DNA from: JAMZMI01 sp964353015
GTDB taxonomy: Bacteria; Bacteroidota; Bacteroidia; Cytophagales; Cyclobacteriaceae
DNA length: 64,000 nucleotides
Reading direction: 5' to 3'
Assembly: GCA_964353015.1 (NCBI GenBank)
Contig: CAYGUA010000005.1
Location: 62,001 to 126,000, forward strand
Part shown: piece after piece, positions 55,192 through 64,000 of the stretch
How positions within the stretch are numbered: the stretch's first letter is position 1
How the letters are laid out: each line of letters opens with the position of its first letter
Made by a program: the position numbers and the translations under genes
The notes under the pieces: generated by a model
What the model was told of the DNA's origin: nothing
Seen by the model: only the letters and a program-made list of their open reading frames with translations
Databases searched by the model: none

Positions 55192-56340
55192 CTATTTCTC
55201 ATTAAGAGTAATTGTGGTTGCCGAGGCAGCAGATCGTTTGGCAGCATCCAGTATTTCCATCACCAGCATATTATTTTCTAATGAAGATGGATCAAAAGGA
55301 GAAAGTAAAACCTGCCTTTTAATCAACGCTGCATAAAGAGTAAATGGATCATTATATGGAGCAGATAATGGCCCTAAAGTCTTGTTTTTAGGTTTTTGAT
55401 TATCATTTCCTCTGATGGAAACATGATCTTTATCCAAAGCAAAAACGGCCCCTTCAGTTCCGTAAACTTCCATATCCTTGCGAGAATAAGGCCAGTTCCA
55501 GGTTGCTTGTATGATGGCCTGAGACTCAGGGTAAGTAAGAATAATTGTAGCTTCATCCTCTACATTTGGATACAATTCAGGTTTGATTTGCTGTGTAACA
55601 GCAGCGACTGAAATTGGTCTTGCACCATTCATGATCCAGGTGGCTAAATTGGCACCATAGCAACCAAAATCCATCAACGCACCACCCCCATTCCATTTAG
55701 GATCACAGAGCCAGTCGGTAAATTCCGGATTGCAACCAATTTCAATTGGCCCTTGATGTCCATCGTGAAAAACCAGTTTTCTGATTTCACCAATTCCATT
55801 ACTCATATCGGGAACATCACGCGCATAATGATTGGAAGGATACCATGAAGTTTCATAATTCGTCAATAGCAAAATTTGATGTTTTTGAGCGAGATCTCTC
55901 ATTTTAATAGCATGTTCCAAACTTACGGCCAAAGGTTTTTCTACCATTACATGTATGCCAAGAGGTGCGAATTTCTCAACCACTTCCAGATGATCATAAA
56001 TCCGATTAAAAGCTGCCACGGCTTCAGGTTTGACTTTCTTCAGCATATCATCAATGCTCGGAAACACTATGTCCATCGAATAACCATGCTGCACCGCATA
56101 GCGCTCAGCAAGCTCCCGATTGGATTCTACAATTGCCACGATTTCAATATCTCCAGCAGATTCTCGACCAAGAATCCAATGTACATGCGTATGTACCAAT
56201 CCGATCACTGCTACTTTCACGGGTGCTTCCATATTTACCTCCTCGACCGTTTCAGGATCCTGATTCATGGACAGGTCTTGTCCGAAACCAATCGTAATTA
56301 TTAGAAAAATGCCTAGAAGACTGAGAAATGTAATTTTCAT
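55192..56340 (-). CDS. Exported Gfo/Idh/MocA-family oxidoreductase
   Basis: A 382-residue NAD(P)-type dehydrogenase. An N-terminal Sec-like signal peptide (ITFLSLLGIFLIITIGFGQ) precedes the Rossmann fold (VKVAVIGLVHTHVHWILG), the family motif VEKPLAV (Lys in EKP) and the C-terminal dimerisation/substrate domain (GGGALMDFGCYGANLATW). The glycine-rich motif after the first strand reads GLVHTHVH rather than GxGxxG, an unusual nucleotide-binding loop. There is no twin-arginine motif in the leader. The substrate is probably a sugar or sugar derivative. Confidence 0.86.
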   Translation of the reverse strand: MKITFLSLLGIFLIITIGFGQDLSMNQDPETVEEVNMEAPVKVAVIGLVHTHVHWILGRESAGDIEIVAIVESNRELAERYAVQHGYSMDIVFPSIDDMLKKVKPEAVAAFNRIYDHLEVVEKFAPLGIHVMVEKPLAVSLEHAIKMRDLAQKHQILLLTNYETSWYPSNHYARDVPDMSNGIGEIRKLVFHDGHQGPIEIGCNPEFTDWLCDPKWNGGGALMDFGCYGANLATWIMNGARPISVAAVTQQIKPELYPNVEDEATIILTYPESQAIIQATWNWPYSRKDMEVYGTEGAVFALDKDHVSIRGNDNQKPKNKTLGPLSAPYNDPFTLYAALIKRQVLLSPFDPSSLENNMLVMEILDAAKRSAASATTITLNEK

Positions 56341-56501
56341 TAGGAGGAATTAATGCTCGATTTCATTCAAATTATCGAATCTGTATTGAAACTAATAATC
56401 TGATACGTAAGTTTTCAGATTTAGTATCTTTAACCAAGCAGTATTATCACTTAAGCTGCTGATTTTAATTATCAGACAATTTCTCACAATCATAAAACCA
56501 C

Positions 56502-56708
56502 ATGAAAAATTATCAGAAAGAGGACGTCAAAGTGACCTGGGAATCAGAAAAATGCATTCACTCCGGCATCTGTGCCAGAGGATTGTCGAGTGTTTTCAGA
56601 CCTAAAGAAAGACCATGGATCAATGTAGATGGCGCAACTAAAGATGAAATAATAGCTCAAGTAAAAAAATGCCCGAGCGGTGCACTGGGTTTGAAATTTG
56701 ATGAATAG
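56502..56708 (+). CDS. Small divergent Fe-S cluster protein (Fer4_19 type)
   Basis: A 68-residue cytoplasmic protein with the pattern SEKCIHSGICARGLSSVF (Cys18, Cys24), RPWINVDGA and KKCPSGALGL (Cys57). This matches the small single-cluster domain with three Cys and a His (His20) near the first Cys. Such proteins often accompany CDGSH or N-acetyltransferase partners; none is next to it here. TATCTTTA at 56425-56432 may be its -7 element. Convergent with transketolase. Confidence 0.85.
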   Translation: MKNYQKEDVKVTWESEKCIHSGICARGLSSVFRPKERPWINVDGATKDEIIAQVKKCPSGALGLKFDE

Positions 56709-56710
56709 AC

Positions 56711-56743
56711 AAAAAAAATCCCCATCACGAAAATGATGGGGAT
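56711..56743 (-). terminator. Terminator of the transketolase gene
   Basis: Hairpin arms ATCCCCATCA (56718-56727) and TGATGGGGAT (56734-56743) with a CGAAAA loop. On the minus strand an eight-T run follows, so it ends the transketolase transcript; on the plus strand the tail is weaker. Confidence 0.9.
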
Positions 56744-56765
56744 TAAATATTAAAATTAACTGGAA

Positions 56766-58802
56766 TTATTTCAATGAAGCTAAATATGCTTTCACCTGCT
56801 TATAAACTTGCGGACCAGTAAAGCCAAATTTCTCATCTAGTACTTCAGCAGGTGCTGAATATCCAAAATGATCCAAACCAAAAACTTTCCCTTTTCCACC
56901 AACAAGCTGAGCCAAAGTCACTGGCAATCCAGCGGTTAGTCCAAAAACTGGTTTTGAACTATCCAAGACAGATAGTTGATATGCTTCTGATTGATCTCTG
57001 AATAACCCTTCCGAAATCACGGAAACAATATTTGCATAGATGCCATCTTTTTCAAGAAGTGCTGCTGCAGCCACCAAGGTCGAAACTTCAGAGCCATTGG
57101 CTACCAATGTAACCTCAGCACCTTCTGTTGATTTTACACGATATGCTCCTTTTTCAGCAGCCAATGCTTCCTGATATCGATCTTCCACTGATGGCACATC
57201 TTTAATGCCTTGTCTCGACAAAATCAATCCAGTTGGCGTTTCCCTATTTTCTAAGGCCATTTTCCATGCTACAGTGGTTTCAGCACCATCCGCAGGCCTC
57301 AAAGCAAGCATGCTTCTTTTGCCTTTATGATTTTTAAGTTGCTCCATCAATCGCAGTTGTGCTTCTTGCTCAATAGGCTGATGTGTTGGTCCATCTTCTC
57401 CTACTCTGAACGCATCATGTGTCCACAAATAAATCACAGGAAGTTCCATCAATGAAGACAATCTATAAGCTGGCTTCTGATAATCAGAGAAGATGAAGAA
57501 TGTACCGATAATGGGAATCACACCACCATGTAGCGCCATGCCATTGGCCATTGCTGCCATACTAAACTCACAAACTCCAGCATGAAGGAAGTTTGCATCA
57601 AAATTACCTGGAGTAAATGGTTTTGAATATTTCAAAAATCCATCCGTCTTGTCACTATTCGCTAAATCAGCTGAAGCAACAATCAAATTTTCAACTTTAT
57701 CAGCCAAATACCCCATCACTGCGGCAGATGCATCTCTTGAAGCAGCATTTTCCTTCTGAGGGATCAATGCGAAATTGATGTCAGGAATTTTGCCTGATAA
57801 GAAATGATCCAATTTATCAGCAGCTTCCTTATTAGCCGCTCTCCATTGTGATTCTTTTTCCTTTGCTGCTTTTAGTTCAGTACGTTTTCTTTCTTTTATA
57901 TCAGCATAAAGGGATTCAACTTCAGGGAAAATCACAAACGGATCTTCCAAACTTCCACCCAAACCTTCTATGGTTTTTTCGTAAGATGCTTTAGTAGCAC
58001 CAACTGGCTTGCCATGAAGTTCTGAATATCCTTCATAAGGATTGCCATCAGCATCCTTACAGCCTTTACCCATTACCGTTTTACCGATAATTAAAAATGG
58101 TTTTTCAGTTTCAGCATTTGCTTCTTTAAGCGCTTCTCTGATCTGATCATGATCATTACCATCTATGGTTTTTACTTTCCAGCCCCATGCTTCATACTTC
58201 ATGGCTGTGTCTTCGCTGGTTACTTCTTTGGTATATGTAGAAAGCTGAACATCATTTGAATCATAAAACATGATCATATTGCTCAATTTAAGATAACCTG
58301 CAATACGACCCACACCTTGTGATATTTCCTCCTGAATACCTCCATCAGAAATAAAGGCGTATACTTTATGATCTATCCAACTTCCGAATTTGGCTCCTAA
58401 AAATTTTGCAGCCAGTGCCGCTCCAGCCCCCATTGCATGACCTTGACCTAAAGGCCCAGATGTATTTTCAACACCTCTCTCTACATCTACTTCTGGATGA
58501 CCTGGAGTCACAGAACCCCATTGACGGAAATCAGTAACATCCTGTTTGGTATATTTTCCAAGCAAATAGAGCTGAGAATATAACATCGGAGACATGTGTC
58601 CCGGATCCAGGAAAAAACGATCTCTGAATGACCATTTCGAATCATCCGGATCGAATTTCAAAAATTCGCTAAATAAAATGTGAATAAAGTCCGCTCCACC
58701 CATGGCTCCACCTGGATGACCTGATTTGGCTTTTTCTACCATCGCAACTGACAACACACGAATGTTGTCTACTGCTTTTTGATCTTTTGGTTGATTACTC
58801 AT
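56766..58802 (-). CDS. tkt: Transketolase
   Basis: A 678-residue ThDP enzyme that transfers two-carbon ketol units in the pentose-phosphate pathway. ATG 58802 is chosen over an adjacent in-frame TTG. Seen: AKSGHPGGAMGGADFI, FRQWGSVTPGHPEVDVERGVENTSGPLGQGHAMG, the ThDP region FISDGGIQEEISQGVGRIAGYLKL, and WTHDAFRVGEDGPTHQPIEQ in the pyrimidine-binding domain. Two positions deviate from the usual form: DPGHMS where LSAGHGS is common, and SDGG where GDG is common. It is therefore a divergent subgroup, but length and all domains are complete. A terminator follows. Confidence 0.93.
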   Translation of the reverse strand: MSNQPKDQKAVDNIRVLSVAMVEKAKSGHPGGAMGGADFIHILFSEFLKFDPDDSKWSFRDRFFLDPGHMSPMLYSQLYLLGKYTKQDVTDFRQWGSVTPGHPEVDVERGVENTSGPLGQGHAMGAGAALAAKFLGAKFGSWIDHKVYAFISDGGIQEEISQGVGRIAGYLKLSNMIMFYDSNDVQLSTYTKEVTSEDTAMKYEAWGWKVKTIDGNDHDQIREALKEANAETEKPFLIIGKTVMGKGCKDADGNPYEGYSELHGKPVGATKASYEKTIEGLGGSLEDPFVIFPEVESLYADIKERKRTELKAAKEKESQWRAANKEAADKLDHFLSGKIPDINFALIPQKENAASRDASAAVMGYLADKVENLIVASADLANSDKTDGFLKYSKPFTPGNFDANFLHAGVCEFSMAAMANGMALHGGVIPIIGTFFIFSDYQKPAYRLSSLMELPVIYLWTHDAFRVGEDGPTHQPIEQEAQLRLMEQLKNHKGKRSMLALRPADGAETTVAWKMALENRETPTGLILSRQGIKDVPSVEDRYQEALAAEKGAYRVKSTEGAEVTLVANGSEVSTLVAAAALLEKDGIYANIVSVISEGLFRDQSEAYQLSVLDSSKPVFGLTAGLPVTLAQLVGGKGKVFGLDHFGYSAPAEVLDEKFGFTGPQVYKQVKAYLASLK

Positions 58803-59354
58803 CAATAATCTCTAATTAATTAATAAAAAATTTATTGGATATTTATTCTTTCGGTGACTCTCGGAAGCCCACTCAAACCAAATTACCGAAATCAAAATTT
58901 GAAGATTTAGAAAAAAATCAAGAACCTACATCTTGCTTGATTTAATCAAAATCAAGATGCAAGATAATAATCTTGAATATTTATTTGGGTCGAATTGATA
59001 TCCTATTAAATAAACCTTTTAAAGTGTGAATGTTCTGGATCAATAAAATTCAAAGTCAGGAATAAATCACGTTATTATATACCAGTTGGTTTAATGTTTT
59101 TGGAAATACGCATTTATTCAAAAATGACGCATATTTTAGATTTAAATCAATTAAAAATCAAATTCCTTGCGACTATCATAATATTTTCAATAAAATCCTA
59201 TTTAAATTTACATATTGAAAATATTAAAACAGTCCTATTAAAATAATTGGAATTATATTTTAGATTTTTACGAATAAGCAGTATTTTATTTTAATTCGTA
59301 GCTGAATTCCATAATTTTGTGGTCATTTTATCCAAAAGAGGAAGTAAAGAAAGT
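58803..59354. other. Divergent intergenic region between tkt and gltB with nested CAAGAT/ATCTTG repeats
   Basis: About 550 bp, very AT-rich, no gene seen. Between 58930 and 58975 ATCTTG occurs twice and CAAGAT twice, with CTTGATTT (58936-58943) and AAATCAAG (58949-58956) forming an 8-bp hairpin with an AATCA loop. There is no T run, so it is more likely a protein-binding or RNA-structure element than a terminator. It is 400 bp from gltB and 130 bp from tkt. Confidence 0.45.
59312..59319 (+). promoter_or_regulatory. Putative -7 element (TAATTTTG) for gltBD
   Basis: TAATTTTG matches TAnnTTTG and lies 35 nt before the chosen gltB ATG, giving a leader of about 28 nt that contains an AGAGGAAG Shine-Dalgarno-like run. 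A clear -33 box is not visible. Confidence 0.45.
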
Positions 59355-62300
59355 ATGCAGAAGAAGACATTATATAACGAAGCGTTTGAACACGATTCTT
59401 GTGGAGTTGGATGTATTGCCAATCTAAATAATGAGACTAACCATAAAGTCGTCAAAGATGCATTGACAATGCTCACCAATATGGAGCATAGAGGTGCAAC
59501 TGGAAGCGACGAAAATACAGGTGATGGTGCAGGGATACTCACCCAAATACCTCATACATTTTTCAAGCATGAGCTTGCAAAATTTGCTATCAATTTACCA
59601 AAAGAAGGTACGTATGGGGTAGGTATGCTTTTCCTTCCTAAAAACTACCAAATTCGTGAAAAGTGTAGAGCTGTACTCAACGATTGCATCCAAAGTCTGG
59701 GACTAAGTCTGATCGGATACCGATTGGTGCCTATAGATGATCAAGTACCTGGTCATGAATCAAAAGCAGCAGAACCTTACATAGAACAAGTTTTTGTAGG
59801 AGCCAATGATCAGGTTTCTGAAGAAGATCTTGAAAGAAAACTATTCGTGCTGAGCAATTTTGCTTCACACGAAATCAAAAGCAAGGTAAAAGGCGAAAAC
59901 GGGCATTTTTATGTTTGTAGTTTTTCTTGCCGAAAAATTATCTACAAAGGCCAGCTCAAAACAGATCAGGTAGAAGCTTATTATCATGATCTTCAAAACG
60001 AAGCTTACGAATCAGTTTTTGCCATCGTTCACTCCCGCTTTTCTACCAATACTTTTCCGAACTGGAAATTAGCACAGCCTTTCAGATACCTGGCTCACAA
60101 TGGTGAAATCAACACCATTAGAGGAAACGTGAATAAGATGAAGTCAAAAGAGGCTAATATGTCTTCTAAATACTTCACTCAAGAAGAATTAAACTGGTTG
60201 CTTCCGGTTACTGATGAAAAAAATTCAGATTCTGCGAATCTTGATGCACTCATAGAATTGCTTCATCTGGGTGGTAGATCACTACCACATGTGATGATGA
60301 TGCTCGTACCAGAAGCATGGCAGAACAATGAATTTATGGATAAGGATAAAAAAGCCTTCTATAAATATCAGGCAGCATTAATGGAACCATGGGATGGTCC
60401 AGCGGCATTATTCTTTACTAATGGTAAAGAGCTTGGCGCTACCCTGGATAGAAATGGTCTTCGCCCGGTTCGTTATTGCATCACTAAGGATCAGCGATTG
60501 ATCATGGCATCAGAAGCTGGTGTGATTCCAATAGAACCATCCAATGTTCTTGAAAAAGGTCGACTTCAACCAGGAAAAATGCTTTGGATCGATCTTCCAA
60601 ATCATAGAGTGGTAAAAGATGAAGAGATCAAAAGACAAGCCATCGAAAGCAAACCATATTTCGATTGGATCAAAGAACACAGAATTAAATTAAGATTATT
60701 ACCTGCTCCTGACTTTGAAATCGAAGAAGTAGAGCCTGAACTGCTTAGAAAGCAGATTAAAACATATGGCTACACTCAGGAAGATGTAAAGCTAATCATA
60801 GCACCAATGGCAGCTGATGGTAAAGAACCAATTGGCTCTATGGGATCAGATTCTCCATTGGCGGTGCTTTCTCAGCAAAGTCAAAATGTAGCAAACTATT
60901 TCAAGCAATATTTTGCTCAGGTATCCAACCCTCCTATTGATCCTATCAGAGAGAGATTGGTTATGTCGCTATTCACAAGAGTTGGTGAAGCGTTGAATAT
61001 TCTGGATGAATCTCCGGAGCACACCAGACAAATTCATATTTCACAGCCGGTATTGTCTCATAGTGCCTTTCATAAATTACTCAATCAGCAGGAAATAGGA
61101 TTTGATTATGAAAGGATAAGTGCCGTTTACGATCCTTCGCAAATCACATTAAAACAAGCTATCAATGAGGTATGCCATTTAGCGCAGATGGCGGTATATG
61201 CTGGTAAAAAAATCATAGTTATCAGTAATAGGGATATATCAGAAACTAAAGTTCCGATTCCTTCTTTGCTATTTACAGGAGCCATCCAACATCATCTTGT
61301 AAAGAACAATAGCCGAACCAAATCAGGTTTGGTTATAGAAGCTGGAGATGCATGGGAAACGCATCATTTTGCTACAATCATCGGATATGGAGCAAGCGCA
61401 GTGTACCCATTCAAGGTTTATGATGTAATCAAAGACTTAAGAGAAAAAGGTGTCCTCAGCAAGGATTACGATGAAGATAAATACTACGAAAACTTCTCTA
61501 AGGCAGTTGGCGGTGGATTACTGAAGATTCTTTCAAAAATGGGGATCAGCACACTTCAGTCCTATCAGGGAGCTCAGATTTTCGAATGTGTTGGCCTTGG
61601 CACAGAAGTAATATCGAAATGTTTCAAAGGAACGGTAAGTCGTCTTGACGGGTTAACTTTTGAAGACCTTGAGAAAGAAGCATTGATCAAGCATCATGCA
61701 GGATTTGACTCAGATAAAAAATTACTCGAAGTTGGAGGGTTCTTCCAATGGAAACAAAACGGTGAAGTCCATCTTTTGAATCCGGAAACCATTCATTTAC
61801 TTCAGAAATCCACCTCGTTGAATGATTACAGTTTATTCAAGAAATATTCTGAATCATTATACAACCACCAGGCAAAAAATTCAACCTTAAGAAGCTTGTT
61901 TGATTTCAAAACAAGACCTTCTATTCCAATAGAAGATGTTGAGCCTGTAGAAAACATCTTGAAACGATTTGCCACTGGCGCCATGTCATTTGGTTCCATA
62001 TCACATGAAGCACATTCTACTCTGGCTATTGCCATGAACAGAATAGGTGGCAAGAGCAACTGTGGTGAAGGCGGTGAAGATGAAGCAAGATTTGAAAGAA
62101 AACCTAATGGTGATTGGGAAAGATCAGCTATTAAACAAGTAGCATCAGGAAGATTTGGGGTGACAAGCAACTACTTAAAAGAAGCTGCTGAAATTCAAAT
62201 CAAAATCGCACAAGGAGCTAAACCAGGAGAAGGCGGACAGCTACCCGGTCATAAAGTTGATGACTGGATTGCAAGAGTGCGTCACTCAACTCCAGGTGTA

Positions 62301-63833
62301 GGTCTTATATCTCCTCCTCCGCATCACGATATTTATTCGATCGAAGATCTTAAGCAATTGATCTACGATCTTAAAAATGCCAACAGACATGCTAGAATCA
62401 ATGTTAAATTGGTTTCAGAAGCTGGTGTTGGTACCATTGCATCAGGTGTTGCTAAAGCAAAAGCGGACGTTATTCTTGTTTCTGGAGCAGATGGAGGTAC
62501 TGGAGCTTCTCCATTAAGTTCTATCCGTCATGCAGGGCTACCTTGGGAAATGGGATTATCAGAAGCGCATCAAACGCTTCTTAAAAATAACCTAAGAAGT
62601 AGAGTAGTGCTTCAGACAGATGGAAAACTGATGACTGGTCGCGATGTTGCTGTTGCCTGTTTATTGGGTGCAGAAGAATTTGGATTCTCAACCACAGCAT
62701 TGATCGTGGAAGGATGTATCATGATGAGAAAATGTCATCTAAATACCTGTCCAGTAGGTATCGCAACTCAAAAACCTGAGCTTAGAAAATTGTTTACAGG
62801 AAATCCTGACCATGTGGTGAACTTTTTCAGATTTATTGCTGAGGAATTAAGAGAAATCATGGCTGAATTGGGTTTTGCGAGCATTAATGATATGGTTGGC
62901 CAATCGGAAGTGTTGAAGGTGAAATCTGATTTGGAGCATTGGAAACTTAAAAAAATAGACTTCTCTCCTATTCTCAATAAAGAAATGGTTCCAGAGTCAT
63001 TTGGTGTGTATCAGCAAATTGAGCAAAATCACGAATTGGAAGATGTGCTTGATAGAAAGCTGATTGAAGACTATCTGGTAAAAGGTCAAAACCACAGACT
63101 ATATAAGATCATCAATACAGACCGATCTGTTGGGGCGATGCTTTCACACGAAGTATCTAAAAAATATGGAAGCAAAGGAATTCAACTCAACAAAGCAAAA
63201 GTTGTATTCCAAGGTTCTGCGGGACAAAGTTTTGGAGCTTTCCTAGCACCGGGTATTGAATTCGAACTACAAGGTGAAGCAAATGATTATTGCGGAAAAG
63301 GCCTTTCAGGTGGAAATTTGATTATAAAAGTGCCAGAAGAAAGCACATTCGAAGCAAGTGAGAACATCATTATCGGAAACGTAGCTTTTTATGGCGCGAC
63401 TTCAGGTAAAGCCTACATCAATGGCATGGCAGGTGAGCGTTTCTGCGTTCGAAACTCTGGTGTTGAAACAGTGGTAGAAGGAATTGGAGATCACGGATGT
63501 GAATACATGACTGGAGGAAAAGTAATCGTACTAGGTGAAACCGGAAGTAATTTCGCGGCTGGTATGAGCGGTGGTATTGCCTACATATTAGATAGCGCCA
63601 AAAATTTCGCCAATCAACTAAATAAAGAGATGGTTGAACTGGAAGAATTGGATACAGATGATTTGACATACCTAAAAGGTGAGATCGAAAAACATTTAGA
63701 TCTTACCGATAGTGTAAAAGCGAAGAATATACTTGACAATTGGAATGACTACAAAACACAATTTGTGAAAGTCATGCCAAATGATCTGAAGAGAGTTTTA
63801 GAAGAAAAAAGATTAAAAGAAAAAGTAGCATAA
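59355..63833 (+). CDS. gltB: Glutamate synthase large subunit
   Basis: Makes glutamate from glutamine and 2-oxoglutarate. The 1,492-residue protein starts at ATG 59355; an earlier in-frame start at 59319 would fall in the promoter. Domains: an N-terminal class II glutaminase whose catalytic Cys16 follows a 15-residue propeptide (DSCGVGCIA); a central domain; the FMN/3Fe-4S synthase domain (GEGGEDEARF, KPGEGGQLPGHKV, CHLNTCPVGIATQ); and a C-terminal GXGXG beta-helix (GLSGGNLIIK, GMSGGIAYI). Its TAA overlaps the gltD ATG by one base (TAATG), so the two subunits are translationally coupled. Confidence 0.97.
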   Translation: MQKKTLYNEAFEHDSCGVGCIANLNNETNHKVVKDALTMLTNMEHRGATGSDENTGDGAGILTQIPHTFFKHELAKFAINLPKEGTYGVGMLFLPKNYQIREKCRAVLNDCIQSLGLSLIGYRLVPIDDQVPGHESKAAEPYIEQVFVGANDQVSEEDLERKLFVLSNFASHEIKSKVKGENGHFYVCSFSCRKIIYKGQLKTDQVEAYYHDLQNEAYESVFAIVHSRFSTNTFPNWKLAQPFRYLAHNGEINTIRGNVNKMKSKEANMSSKYFTQEELNWLLPVTDEKNSDSANLDALIELLHLGGRSLPHVMMMLVPEAWQNNEFMDKDKKAFYKYQAALMEPWDGPAALFFTNGKELGATLDRNGLRPVRYCITKDQRLIMASEAGVIPIEPSNVLEKGRLQPGKMLWIDLPNHRVVKDEEIKRQAIESKPYFDWIKEHRIKLRLLPAPDFEIEEVEPELLRKQIKTYGYTQEDVKLIIAPMAADGKEPIGSMGSDSPLAVLSQQSQNVANYFKQYFAQVSNPPIDPIRERLVMSLFTRVGEALNILDESPEHTRQIHISQPVLSHSAFHKLLNQQEIGFDYERISAVYDPSQITLKQAINEVCHLAQMAVYAGKKIIVISNRDISETKVPIPSLLFTGAIQHHLVKNNSRTKSGLVIEAGDAWETHHFATIIGYGASAVYPFKVYDVIKDLREKGVLSKDYDEDKYYENFSKAVGGGLLKILSKMGISTLQSYQGAQIFECVGLGTEVISKCFKGTVSRLDGLTFEDLEKEALIKHHAGFDSDKKLLEVGGFFQWKQNGEVHLLNPETIHLLQKSTSLNDYSLFKKYSESLYNHQAKNSTLRSLFDFKTRPSIPIEDVEPVENILKRFATGAMSFGSISHEAHSTLAIAMNRIGGKSNCGEGGEDEARFERKPNGDWERSAIKQVASGRFGVTSNYLKEAAEIQIKIAQGAKPGEGGQLPGHKVDDWIARVRHSTPGVGLISPPPHHDIYSIEDLKQLIYDLKNANRHARINVKLVSEAGVGTIASGVAKAKADVILVSGADGGTGASPLSSIRHAGLPWEMGLSEAHQTLLKNNLRSRVVLQTDGKLMTGRDVAVACLLGAEEFGFSTTALIVEGCIMMRKCHLNTCPVGIATQKPELRKLFTGNPDHVVNFFRFIAEELREIMAELGFASINDMVGQSEVLKVKSDLEHWKLKKIDFSPILNKEMVPESFGVYQQIEQNHELEDVLDRKLIEDYLVKGQNHRLYKIINTDRSVGAMLSHEVSKKYGSKGIQLNKAKVVFQGSAGQSFGAFLAPGIEFELQGEANDYCGKGLSGGNLIIKVPEESTFEASENIIIGNVAFYGATSGKAYINGMAGERFCVRNSGVETVVEGIGDHGCEYMTGGKVIVLGETGSNFAAGMSGGIAYILDSAKNFANQLNKEMVELEELDTDDLTYLKGEIEKHLDLTDSVKAKNILDNWNDYKTQFVKVMPNDLKRVLEEKRLKEKVA

Positions 63834-64000
63834 TGGGAGCAGTTGACGGTTTTTTAAAATACGACAGAGAATTACCTGAATCCCGCAATCCAAAAGATAG
63901 GATTGACGATTACAAGGAAATATATCAGCCTTTTGCTGAGGAGAAAACAAACAAGCAGGCTGCCAGGTGCATGGATTGTGGTATTCCATTTTGCCACAAT
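63833..64000 (+). CDS. gltD: Glutamate synthase small subunit, 5' part
   Basis: The first 56 codons run off the window end. The translation (MGAVDGFLKYDRELPE..., then QAARCMDCGIPFCHN) carries the start of the N-terminal 4Fe-4S cysteine motif of GltD, the NADPH- and FAD-binding beta subunit that feeds electrons to GltB. The start overlaps gltB by one base. Confidence 0.95.
   Translation, partial: MGAVDGFLKYDRELPESRNPKDRIDDYKEIYQPFAEEKTNKQAARCMDCGIPFCHN

Noticed and set aside
55028..55336. A 102-residue plus-strand ORF spanning the gap between the DUF3108 and oxidoreductase genes
   Set aside because: It overlaps both genes antisense and its N-terminus is a lysine-rich translation of a signal-peptide region.
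1..64000. tRNA, rRNA, integrase or transposase genes
   Set aside because: I looked for cloverleaf-type ends, rRNA-like sequence and typical recombinase motifs and saw none; a covariance-model scan would be decisive for small RNAs.

Overview
The window looks like a chromosomal contig of a Bacteroidota bacterium, most likely a marine member of the order Cytophagales (the order is inferred, not proven). The sequence is AT-rich. Several genes sit behind a Bacteroidota-type -7 element (TAnnTTTG), Shine-Dalgarno sequences are weak, and TTG/GTG starts are common. It carries a type IX secretion (T9SS) C-terminal signal, a GH97 glucosidase, DUF4136/DUF2490/DUF3108 envelope proteins and two Na+-coupled transporter families. 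I see no rRNA, tRNA, insertion sequence, integrase or CRISPR array. One run of 100 N (42719-42818) marks a scaffold gap.

Layout. 1-10 kb: an acyl-CoA dehydrogenase behind tandem palindromes, a conserved protein of unknown function, an NSS symporter, small envelope proteins, an NhaC-type antiporter, then lysA, a TPR lipoprotein and dapD (lysine/diaminopimelate synthesis). 11-16 kb: a glycosyltransferase, then a ferrous-iron operon made of a DtxR-type repressor, a second membrane-anchored DtxR-FeoA fusion, and FeoB encoded as two consecutive genes (GTPase, then permease). 16-28 kb: mnmE, then an AT-rich envelope/secondary-metabolism block with an LtaS-like membrane hydrolase/transferase, a MOP flippase and a CDP-alcohol phosphatidyltransferase. 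It ends in a tight eight-gene minus-strand operon that starts with GTP cyclohydrolase II and a RibD-type reductase and continues through a dehydrogenase, a catalytically altered pterin-synthase homologue, a glycosyltransferase, a membrane ICMT-like protein and two SAM methyltransferases. This is my best candidate for an undescribed pathway. 28-34 kb: deoxynucleoside kinase and nucleoside deoxyribosyltransferase, YjdM, an MIP channel, a GH97 alpha-glucosidase and two envelope proteins.

34.7-52.3 kb is one minus-strand operon: a small anchored Kre9/KNH-like protein, a giant modular T9SS-exported protein (about 5,216 residues if the gap is really 21 bp) and an exported caspase-like protease whose start overlaps the giant gene's stop. 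Intergenic simple repeats of the same family lie in opposite orientation outside both ends of this operon. 52.9-64 kb: a SiaB-family protein, an EF-hand protein, a DUF3108 protein, an exported Gfo/Idh/MocA oxidoreductase, a small Fe-S protein, transketolase, and gltB followed by the start of gltD, which runs off the window end.

All functional calls come from reading motifs and from family knowledge; no database search was run.
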